5,816 nucleotides of DNA from Prevotella sp. UBA1395 (GTDB lineage: Bacteria; Bacteroidota; Bacteroidia; Bacteroidales; Bacteroidaceae): contig DBQL01000055.1 of the NCBI GenBank assembly GCA_002305235.1, positions 9,851-15,666 on the forward strand. The letters run 5' to 3'. Below are positions 1-4,825 of this stretch, piece after piece. The position numbers were made by a program, and so were the translations under genes. Positions within the stretch are counted from its first letter, which is position 1, and each line of letters starts with the position of its first letter. The notes beneath the pieces are model-generated. The model searched no databases. It was not told where the DNA came from and saw nothing but the letters and a program-made list of their open reading frames with translations.

Positions 1-12
1 AACAGGGAAATA

Positions 13-1989
13 TCACTTCTCTCCAAACTTTTTACTCAACGCGTATGCTTCGTAAAGGCCAAGCTCTCCGGCCTTGCTCCAGTCTCGTTGGGCCTCCTTG
101 AGTTTTCCCGACTGTGCGTAAGCCACTCCCCTATTGTAATAAGCCTCTGCCAAACGGGGGTCGAGTTCCAATGACCGGGAATAGTCGGCAATGGCACGTT
201 CGTAATTCTTCATGCCGGCAAAGAGGTTTCCCCTGTTGAAATAAAGGTATGCGTTTTGAGGCGATAACTTGAGAGCCTCTGCAAAATCACCCTCTGCCTG
301 TGCCACCTTCATATTGACATTCTGCCCCCTTGAGGCATCGTAAGCATTCTGCAAAGACTGACACACGGCCCGTTGCCATCGTCCTAACACAGAAACCGTG
401 TCGAGAGCGATGAAGTCATCGAGGTCGGCGATGGCATCCGAGAAGTTTTGGGCATCGGTGTATGCTATGGCACGTTGCAACAATAAGGATGCACGCGTCT
501 GCACATTTTTCTCTTCGCGAATGCCCTCTGAAAGTACATCGATGATTTGGAAGATCTGTTTCGACTGGAGATCGCTGAGCTTTTCGTGACCCACATTGCA
601 GGTCAGGCCGAACTTCCTGACAGGTTCCTGCTTGGCGTTAAACCTCTCTACCTCGGTGTCAAAGGCCTGATAGCCCTTCACTCCGTTTGTAAACGTGAAA
701 TAAGACAATTGGAACATGGGAAGCAATGACAGCTCAACCTCGCGGTTCTGAATAGCTCCGCGATATTGACTCTTATATTCATGCTCTATATGCGGCTCGT
801 CCTCGACCACTATATCGCTGTATTTGTCGATATTGATTTCAGAGCGTTTTCGCATCTCCTTAATCTTCTCCTTGCTCCATCGTTGCTGAATGCCAATCTG
901 TTTGTCCATGCGTGCCTTGAAGATTCGGAACTCATCAAGCTCGGCCTTGGCCGTCATGCCAAGTCGACGATAGCATTGCGCACGGGCCGCCAAGCCCGTC
1001 CAAAAGTTCGGGAACTGCTCTATCACCATCGAATAATCGCGTATCGCCGCCCTGAGATTACCCACCTTCTCGTTGAGCAAGGCACGATTGTAAATGGCCA
1101 TGAAGTTCTGCGGCTCCATCTTGATCACGAAATCGAAATCTGTGATGGCGCGATTGTCATCGCCCAACTGCACCCTAAGCAGTCCGCGGTTATAATGAGC
1201 AAGAAAGTTATTGGGGTCGAGATCGATGGCCATATCATAGTCTGCCATTGCACCCCGAAGGTTATTGAAATTCAATCGAGCCAAGGCACGATTGACATAG
1301 TTTCTCACCACTTTGGGTTTGAGATGTATCGCCTTGCTCAAACTGCTGTCGGCACTCCGCCACTGCCGCCTGTTCAGAGCGATATAGGCACGTGTTGTCC
1401 ACGCGTCCACATTGTAAGGATCTACGGTCAGACTCTTGGAAAGCCAAGTATCTGCTTGAATCGTATCCTTCTTGTATAAATAAATCTCAGCTTTCAAAGA
1501 GTAAGCCGTCGCCACGTTAGACCACCGTTGGATGATGGTGTCGGCATCAAGCAAGGCCCGATCGTAGTCGTTGGTCTTCATGCGGCATAGTGCACGGTTC
1601 AGCCAAAACCCCGATACCGACGGATTCAACTTAATGGCCTTGCCATAATCTGTGATGGCATCTCCGAATTTCTCCTGTCGAATGCGTGAGATTCCTCGCA
1701 GGTCGAACACCTGCTCGATATATGGATTAAGCTCGATGGCTTTGGAAGCATCTTGCTCGGCACCCACAAAGTCATCGAGATAAAACTTGGCTACCGCCCT
1801 GTTATACCACGGCAGCCACAGGTAAGGCTTCAAAGCCAACACCTTATTGAAATATTGAATAGAGAGCACATAGTCCTCATAATGCAGCGCTACCTCTCCG
1901 CTTGTTATCAGGCGGTCTACGTTATACTGCGCCCGCACGTGGCATACGGACAACAAGGTCATGAGCAAGATGACTATTCTGCTCTTCAT
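13..1989 (-). CDS. Exported tetratricopeptide-repeat (TPR) protein, 658 aa
   Basis: A large TPR scaffold protein, probably exported. Residues 1-20 form a signal peptide: basic start MKSR, a hydrophobic core, and a likely signal peptidase I site after VRA20. About ten TPR units follow at roughly 26-355; many carry the typical W/Y-N-R-A/G, Y-x-x-A-I-x-D-Y/F and L-x-P positions (for example NRALCR, NRGLLR, AITDYGKAIKLNP). A charged segment of about 355-490 does not fit the repeat. About four more TPR units span 496-643 and the protein ends soon after. TPRs bind other proteins, so an envelope assembly or scaffolding role is inferred; the partner cannot be told from sequence. The ATG lies 9 bases after the def stop, which places it last in the visible operon. 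The signal peptide supports this start. In Bacteroidales genomes I recall thrS often following this gene, but that would lie outside the window. Confidence 0.9.
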   Translation of the reverse strand: MKSRIVILLMTLLSVCHVRAQYNVDRLITSGEVALHYEDYVLSIQYFNKVLALKPYLWLPWYNRAVAKFYLDDFVGAEQDASKAIELNPYIEQVFDLRGISRIRQEKFGDAITDYGKAIKLNPSVSGFWLNRALCRMKTNDYDRALLDADTIIQRWSNVATAYSLKAEIYLYKKDTIQADTWLSKSLTVDPYNVDAWTTRAYIALNRRQWRSADSSLSKAIHLKPKVVRNYVNRALARLNFNNLRGAMADYDMAIDLDPNNFLAHYNRGLLRVQLGDDNRAITDFDFVIKMEPQNFMAIYNRALLNEKVGNLRAAIRDYSMVIEQFPNFWTGLAARAQCYRRLGMTAKAELDEFRIFKARMDKQIGIQQRWSKEKIKEMRKRSEINIDKYSDIVVEDEPHIEHEYKSQYRGAIQNREVELSLLPMFQLSYFTFTNGVKGYQAFDTEVERFNAKQEPVRKFGLTCNVGHEKLSDLQSKQIFQIIDVLSEGIREEKNVQTRASLLLQRAIAYTDAQNFSDAIADLDDFIALDTVSVLGRWQRAVCQSLQNAYDASRGQNVNMKVAQAEGDFAEALKLSPQNAYLYFNRGNLFAGMKNYERAIADYSRSLELDPRLAEAYYNRGVAYAQSGKLKEAQRDWSKAGELGLYEAYALSKKFGEK

Positions 1990-1998
1990 CGGCAGCGG

Positions 1999-2562
1999 CT
2001 ATTTGCGTGCGCTTTTCACGCGATAGGAACAATTGAACTTGCCTTGCATGATTCCGCGCAACTTATTTCGAATGAGCTGCTTGCGCAAAGGGGTAACCCT
2101 ATCCACATACATCACGCCCTCAAGGTGGTCGAATTCATGCTGCATCACGCGTGCAAGATACCCCTCCACCCACTCATCATGCTGCTGAAGGTTCTCGTCG
2201 AGATATTGCACGTGAATCCTGCTGTATCTCGCCACCTTCTCGCTGAGCCCCGGAATAGAGAGACATCCTTCTTCCATTGTCTCCTTTTCCGAGCTTTCGT
2301 CTACCTCGACGATATGTGGGTTGATGAAAACGTGGCGGAATCCGGCATACTCCGGGAAATCTTCCTTGAGCACATCCAAATCGATGACCACCACACGAAT
2401 GGACTTTCCCACCTGTGGAGCGGCCAATCCTACCCCCGACGAAGCGTCGAGCGTCTCATACATGTCACTGATAAACTGATTCAAATCCGGATAATCGGTC
2501 GGAATATCCTGAGCAACCTTTCTCAAAACCGGATGCCCGTAAGTATAGATGGGTAATATCAT
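1999..2562 (-). CDS. def: Peptide deformylase, 187 aa
   Basis: Removes the N-terminal formyl group from nascent proteins in the cytoplasm, using a metal-bound water. All three family motifs are present: motif 1 GVGLAAPQ (43-50, with Q50), motif 2 EGCLS (98-102) and motif 3 QHEFDH (141-146). By family knowledge C100, H142 and H146 hold the metal and E143 is the catalytic acid/base. The N-terminus (ILPIYTYGHPVLRK) is the usual deformylase start, and 187 residues is normal for a bacterial enzyme. Its ATG overlaps the ruvX stop as ATGA, so translational coupling to ruvX is likely. It has a basic C-terminal tail (KSARK). No formyltransferase gene is adjacent; its neighbours are ruvX upstream and the TPR gene 9 bases downstream. 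The identification is secure. Confidence 0.98.
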   Translation of the reverse strand: MILPIYTYGHPVLRKVAQDIPTDYPDLNQFISDMYETLDASSGVGLAAPQVGKSIRVVVIDLDVLKEDFPEYAGFRHVFINPHIVEVDESSEKETMEEGCLSIPGLSEKVARYSRIHVQYLDENLQQHDEWVEGYLARVMQHEFDHLEGVMYVDRVTPLRKQLIRNKLRGIMQGKFNCSYRVKSARK

Positions 2563-2975
2563 TTCCTGTAATTCATATAATCCTGAAGAATAATTGTCGC
2601 ACTGACCTCGTCGACTAATCCCTTATTTTCCCTTCTCGTTTTCTTCTTTACTCCTCCCTCCAATATTGCCCGATGAGCCAAAACGGAAGTAAAACGCTCA
2701 TCGTAGTATTCCAATGGTATAGCCGGATATGCATTGCGCCATCGCCCCACAAAGTTTTCGATCCGCGCCATGTTCTCTGACGGGCGGGCGTTCATCTGTA
2801 TCGGCTTACCTATAATGATTCGTTCGACTTTCTCTTTCATGACATATTGAGAAAGAAAGTCGAACAAATCTTTTGTATCTACAGTGGTCAGACCGTTGGC
2901 AATCAACTGCATGGGGTCGGTCACTGCCACCCCCGTGCGCTTCTTGCCATAGTCAATCGACAGAATCCTTGCCAA
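2559..2975 (-). CDS. ruvX: RuvX/YqgF-family putative Holliday junction resolvase / pre-16S rRNA nuclease, 138 aa
   Basis: A small RNase H-fold nuclease. The family was first proposed as a Holliday junction resolvase, and E. coli YqgF is known to act in 5'-end maturation of 16S rRNA; sequence alone cannot separate these roles. Visible motifs are IDYGKKRTGVAVTD (7-20, with acidic D8), IIIGKP (53-58), YDERFTS (91-97, with D92/E93) and GLVDEVSATIIL (119-130, with D122). D8, E93 and D122 are the expected acidic active-site positions. The length of 138 residues is typical. The start must be TTG: the only in-frame codons between the SPOR stop and this TTG are GAT and TCT, and D8 follows directly. 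The gene lies 6 bases after the SPOR gene and overlaps def by ATGA, so it sits inside a tight operon. The rare start codon may lower its expression relative to its neighbours. Confidence 0.95.
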   Translation of the reverse strand: MARILSIDYGKKRTGVAVTDPMQLIANGLTTVDTKDLFDFLSQYVMKEKVERIIIGKPIQMNARPSENMARIENFVGRWRNAYPAIPLEYYDERFTSVLAHRAILEGGVKKKTRRENKGLVDEVSATIILQDYMNYRK

Positions 2976-2981
2976 AGAATC

Positions 2982-3479
2982 TTATTTCTTAAACAGCAAC
3001 CAAGCGTCGCTTTTGGGGTTGAACTGACTGCCGCGGATGGCGTCACGACTCTGCACAGCCTGTCCCTTGTCAGCAAAAGTCGATGCGATGACACGATACA
3101 TATTCAAGCTGGAGTTGTATGCAATCTGCGCATCATAGCCTGCCTGCTTCAGTGTAGACTGCATGCCCTCGGCGTTAGCCTTGAGAGAGAACGAACCTAC
3201 AACCACGCTGTAAGCCTGCAAACCCGCACCGCTCACCACTGTCACGTCTTCCGTACGTACCGTAGCGTTATTCACGTTAGTAACAGTTGTCTGGTCTGCG
3301 GGCTTCTCCACCAAAGGAGTTACCACCGGAGCTTCTTGGACGGGCTGTTGTGCTTGATTCTGTTCTTCCTGTGCTTTTGCCTTTTCGTATGCTTTCTTGT
3401 ATGCACTTTCCTGCGATTTACAACTTGTGAAGGCAAAAGCAACACACAAGGCTGCGCCCATAACCAATGATTTCTTCAT
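2982..3479 (-). CDS. SPOR-domain lipoprotein, 165 aa
   Basis: A probable envelope lipoprotein that binds peptidoglycan. The N-terminus MKKSLVMGAALCVAFAFTSC is a signal peptide with a Bacteroidetes-style lipobox (FTSC), so C20 is the predicted lipidated residue. A low-complexity linker rich in Lys, Glu, Gln and Ala (about 23-50), then Pro, Val and Thr (about 50-75), leads to a C-terminal SPOR domain at about 88-163. The domain is recognised by AYSVVVGSFSLKANAEGMQSTLKQAGYDA and the later strand YRVIASTF. SPOR domains bind glycan strands stripped of stem peptides, often at division sites; a role in cell-wall or division biology is inferred. It is first in the minus-strand operon, 6 bases ahead of ruvX and in the same reading frame. 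The start is well placed because it creates the signal peptide; no clear ribosome-binding sequence precedes it. Confidence 0.9.
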   Translation of the reverse strand: MKKSLVMGAALCVAFAFTSCKSQESAYKKAYEKAKAQEEQNQAQQPVQEAPVVTPLVEKPADQTTVTNVNNATVRTEDVTVVSGAGLQAYSVVVGSFSLKANAEGMQSTLKQAGYDAQIAYNSSLNMYRVIASTFADKGQAVQSRDAIRGSQFNPKSDAWLLFKK

Positions 3480-3535
3480 ACCTTTGAATATTATAGATGT
3501 TAATGTTTATGCTATTGTTAAGACATTGTTTCCTT

Positions 3536-3550
3536 TAATTTGCGAAATTA
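3536..3550. repeat. 15-base inverted repeat in the divergent intergenic region
   Basis: TAATTT, a 3-base centre GCG, then AAATTA: a perfect inverted repeat with 6-base arms. It overlaps the weak -7 candidate of the minus-strand operon. It could be a regulator site, or it could be chance in AT-rich DNA. Confidence 0.3.
3543..3550 (-). promoter_or_regulatory. Weak candidate -7 element for the SPOR-ruvX-def-TPR operon
   Basis: Read on the minus strand this is TAATTTCG, one mismatch from the Bacteroidetes -7 consensus TAnnTTTG. It would give a leader of about 55 bases before the SPOR start. No good TTTG -33 box lies at the right distance; the nearest is ATTG, with a spacer of about 24. The call is tentative and based only on motif and position. 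Confidence 0.2.
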
Positions 3551-3610
3551 CTAAAATAATCAGAAAATAATAAACAATGCCCGCATAAAGTTTGTTAAAT
3601 CAAGCAAATA

Positions 3611-3635
3611 GAGGTTTTTTAACAAAAAAAATCTC
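3611..3635. repeat. A/T-tract inverted repeat just upstream of the plus-strand promoter
   Basis: GAGGTTTTTT (3611-3620) can pair with AAAAAATCTC (3626-3635) with one G-T wobble and a 5-base AACAA loop. It ends 4 bases before the TTTG box of the promoter for the YtxH-like gene. No T-run follows on either strand, so it is unlikely to be a terminator. An A-tract bend, UP-like element or operator is possible. Confidence 0.35.
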
Positions 3636-3639
3636 ACAC

Positions 3640-3674
3640 TTTGGCGGTTTTTCCTTTTGGATTTATTATATTTG
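3640..3674 (+). promoter_or_regulatory. Bacteroidetes-type promoter of the ytxH-like operon
   Basis: A -7 element TATATTTG (3667-3674) matches TAnnTTTG exactly. The best -33 box is TTTG at 3640-3643, giving a 23-base spacer, a little longer than the usual 19-21. Transcription would start near 3680, leaving a leader of about 35 bases before the ATG at 3715. Position and orientation fit the downstream operon; the long spacer is the weak point. Confidence 0.55.
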
Positions 3675-3714
3675 CAATATAGACCACTCATTATATCAAC
3701 TAAAAAATACGATT

Positions 3715-3930
3715 ATGAAAACATTAGGTTACATTGGAGCCTTTTTAGGTGGCGCGATCGCCGGTGCGGCATTGGGTATCCTTATGGCTCCCGAGAAGGG
3801 TGAAGACACACGTTCCAAGATTGCCGACGCAGTAGACGACTTCTGCAAGAAGCACGACATCAAGTTGAATCGCAAGGATGCAGAAGACTTGGTAGACGAC
3901 ATCAAGGACGCAGTAGACACCGCAGTATAA
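3715..3930 (+). CDS. YtxH-domain-like glycine-zipper membrane protein, 71 aa
   Basis: A small protein with one membrane-associated segment, YIGAFLGGAIAGAALGILMA (about 6-25). It is followed by the YtxH-type signature APEKGEDTR and a highly charged, probably helical tail of about 45 residues rich in Asp and Lys with a single Cys44. The Gly/Ala pattern suggests helix packing in the membrane. YtxH proteins are linked to general stress in Bacillus, but their activity is not defined. The frame stays open upstream to an ATG at 3592; I chose 3715 because the family begins at this position and because the promoter lies inside the upstream extension. The upstream sequence is A-rich without a Shine-Dalgarno. 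It is first in a three-gene operon and is followed by a strong stem-loop, so it may be made in excess over the next two genes. Confidence 0.85.
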   Translation: MKTLGYIGAFLGGAIAGAALGILMAPEKGEDTRSKIADAVDDFCKKHDIKLNRKDAEDLVDDIKDAVDTAV

Positions 3931-3943
3931 ATCCATTAACATC

Positions 3944-3983
3944 AGGGAAGGATTGCCAACCGGTATCGGCGATCCTTCCCTTT
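3944..3983 (+). terminator. Intra-operon stem-loop: partial terminator or mRNA stabiliser
   Basis: AGGGAAGGAT (3944-3953) pairs perfectly with ATCCTTCCCT (3972-3981). A T-G wobble and GCC/GGC pairs extend the stem to about 14 base pairs around a 10-base loop (AACCGGTATC). Only a short run of three T follows, so termination would be partial. It lies 13 bases after the YtxH-like stop and 20 bases before the holin-like start. That position suits attenuation of the downstream genes or protection of the upstream mRNA 3' end. Confidence 0.65.
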
Positions 3984-4003
3984 CATGCAGAATAGCCCCA
4001 TTC

Positions 4004-4354
4004 ATGTTCTCCAACGATAAAAACATAGAAACCATCGGCCAGCTCGTAGAGACCGTGAAGCATTACATCGGCCTTCAGAGCGAGTACGTCCGGTTAGACA
4101 TTGTCGAGAAGACCGTGCGGATTCTCACCACCATTGCCATCACCTCCATTCTCTGTCTGCTGCTCTCACTGATGCTCATCTATCTGAGTTTTGCAGCCGC
4201 CTACGCCTTGGAACCGATGGTAGGCAGTGTGGGTGCCTTTGCCATCATCGCAGGCATCTACTTCATCATATTAATATTATTTATCGTTTTCAGGAAGCAA
4301 TGGATTGAAAAACCATTGGTACAATTCCTTGCCTCCTTACTATTAAGCAAATGA
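4004..4354 (+). CDS. Holin-like (PF07332/DUF1469, YqjE-like) two-helix membrane protein, 116 aa
   Basis: A small membrane protein of the type annotated as 'phage holin family' (Phage_holin_3_6). The N-terminal third (about 1-38) is a soluble, probably helical segment with IGQLVETVKHYIGLQSEYVR. It is followed by two transmembrane helices at about 40-66 and 73-97, with a short turn between them, and a short tail WIEKPLVQFLASLLLSK. The family is widespread on chromosomes and includes E. coli YqjE; nothing nearby is phage-like, so lysis is unlikely. The ATG at 4004 is chosen because the frame upstream runs through the stem-loop and only offers a TTG at 3953, inside the hairpin arm. Its stop overlaps the start of the next gene (ATGA at 4351-4354), so the two are probably coupled. 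Its molecular role is unknown. Confidence 0.8.
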   Translation: MFSNDKNIETIGQLVETVKHYIGLQSEYVRLDIVEKTVRILTTIAITSILCLLLSLMLIYLSFAAAYALEPMVGSVGAFAIIAGIYFIILILFIVFRKQWIEKPLVQFLASLLLSK

Positions 4355-4614
4355 CCATGAACAATGATTCCACGAATCCGATTTCGTACAAGACCATAGA
4401 AGAGATCCGACTTCGCAAAGCCATGCTTCAGAAAGATCTCCAGAAAGACGACAACCTCATCCGAAACCAATGGCATTCGCTGTTCTCGCGGCCCGTCGCC
4501 CTCAGTGCAGACGCCAAGCCCTCAAGGCGTATCAATAGCCTGATGACCACCGGCGCAGGTGTTTTGGATGCCTTTATACTTGGATGGAAACTCTATCGAA
4601 AGTTTAAGAAATAG
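4351..4614 (+). CDS. Small charged hypothetical protein, YqjK-like by position and layout, 87 aa
   Basis: I do not recognise a named domain. The N-terminal half is a charged, probably helical or coiled segment (about 15-42) with IEEIRLRKAMLQKDLQKDDN. A linker (about 43-66) containing SRPVALSADAKPSRR follows, then a short semi-hydrophobic segment TGAGVLDAFILGWKLY (about 67-82) ending in RKFKK, which could sit on or in the membrane. It overlaps the holin-like gene by ATGA, which supports the start at 4351; an alternative ATG two codons later (4357) is possible. Order, size and architecture (basic helix first, Gly-rich weakly hydrophobic tail last) resemble E. coli YqjK, which follows yqjE. That is an inference from layout, not a demonstrated homology. 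It is the last gene of the operon. Confidence 0.7.
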   Translation: MTMNNDSTNPISYKTIEEIRLRKAMLQKDLQKDDNLIRNQWHSLFSRPVALSADAKPSRRINSLMTTGAGVLDAFILGWKLYRKFKK

Positions 4615-4650
4615 TTCGAGACACGACCATTTTATCCGATTCTTGTTAAG

Positions 4651-4674
4651 AAAAGTTATAATCCATAACTTTTT
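4651..4674. terminator. AT-rich hairpin in the convergent region, possible weak bidirectional terminator
   Basis: AAAAGTTAT (4651-4659) pairs with ATAACTTTT (4665-4673) around the loop AATCC. A-rich left and T-rich right arms give a T-tract on either strand. It lies 36 bases after the last plus-strand gene and also downstream of the opposing hydrolase gene. The low GC makes it weak. Confidence 0.4.
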
Positions 4675-4684
4675 AGCTTAAATC

Positions 4685-4716
4685 TTTGCATGTTTCTAAG
4701 AAACGTCGTAAATTTG
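4685..4716 (+). promoter_or_regulatory. Strong Bacteroidetes-type promoter of the candidate small RNA
   Basis: TTTG (4685-4688), a 20-base spacer, then TAAATTTG (4709-4716) match the TTTG / TAnnTTTG consensus exactly with ideal spacing. No plus-strand gene lies downstream before the terminator at 4759-4783, so it appears to drive a short stand-alone transcript. Confidence 0.7.
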
Positions 4717-4721
4717 CAATG

Positions 4722-4783
4722 TGTTTTTCATAGTATTAGATTTAAGGTTAACAAGGTTGGAGTACAGCGGTACTCCTTTTTTT
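4722..4783 (+). ncRNA. Candidate intergenic small RNA, about 60 nt
   Basis: A short transcript is implied by a consensus promoter ending at 4716 and an intrinsic terminator ending at 4783. The 5' half is AU-rich and contains ATAGTATTAGATTTAAGG. AAGGTT occurs twice, 9 bases apart (4744-4749 and 4753-4758), around a GTTAAC palindrome. The 3' half is the terminator hairpin. No convincing reading frame lies inside. From memory, similar promoter-leader-hairpin units recur between genes in Bacteroidales; I cannot assign an Rfam family. The start is estimated from promoter geometry and could be off by several bases. It lies antisense to any read-through from the murB-hydrolase transcript. Confidence 0.55.
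4759..4783 (+). terminator. Rho-independent terminator
   Basis: GGAGTAC (4759-4765) and GTACTCC (4770-4776) form a perfect 7-base-pair stem with a 4-base AGCG loop, followed directly by seven T (4777-4783). It works on the plus strand only; the minus strand has no T-run after the hairpin. It ends the candidate small RNA and backs up termination of the ytxH-like operon. Confidence 0.9.
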
Positions 4784-4825
4784 GTGTCCGTATACTAAAT
4801 CTCCTTGATACAGAAAAACCATTGT

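Noticed and set aside
766..1479. 237-codon open frame on the plus strand inside the TPR gene
   Set aside because: It is antisense to TPR repeats in a gene with clear protein structure; no recognisable domain and no own promoter. Best explained as a codon-use shadow.
13..1989. Tandem DNA repeat in the TPR gene
   Set aside because: The periodicity is at the protein level (34-residue TPR); the DNA units are too diverged to call a nucleotide repeat.
1753..2556. 267-codon plus-strand frame across the TPR start and all of def
   Set aside because: It spans two secure minus-strand genes and has no family-like motifs; its length follows from the codon use of the opposite strand.
2847..3470. 207-codon plus-strand frame with a strongly hydrophobic Leu/Phe/Cys stretch
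   Set aside because: The apparent membrane segment is the antisense of the Lys/Glu/Gln-rich linker of the SPOR lipoprotein, so it is an artefact.
3490..3495. TATAAT on the minus strand just before the SPOR start
   Set aside because: Only about 10 bases from the ATG, with no suitable -35 box, and Bacteroidetes mostly use a different -7 motif.
3592..3714. Possible N-terminal extension of the YtxH-like protein from an ATG at 3592
   Set aside because: The added residues are not family-like and the region contains the promoter, including an exact TATATTTG.
3953..4003. Possible TTG start for the holin-like protein at 3953
   Set aside because: It lies inside the stem of the hairpin; the ATG at 4004 gives a normal N-terminus.
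4004..4354. Prophage remnant suggested by the 'holin' family name
   Set aside because: No endolysin, structural, integrase or other phage gene is nearby; the family is common on chromosomes outside phages.
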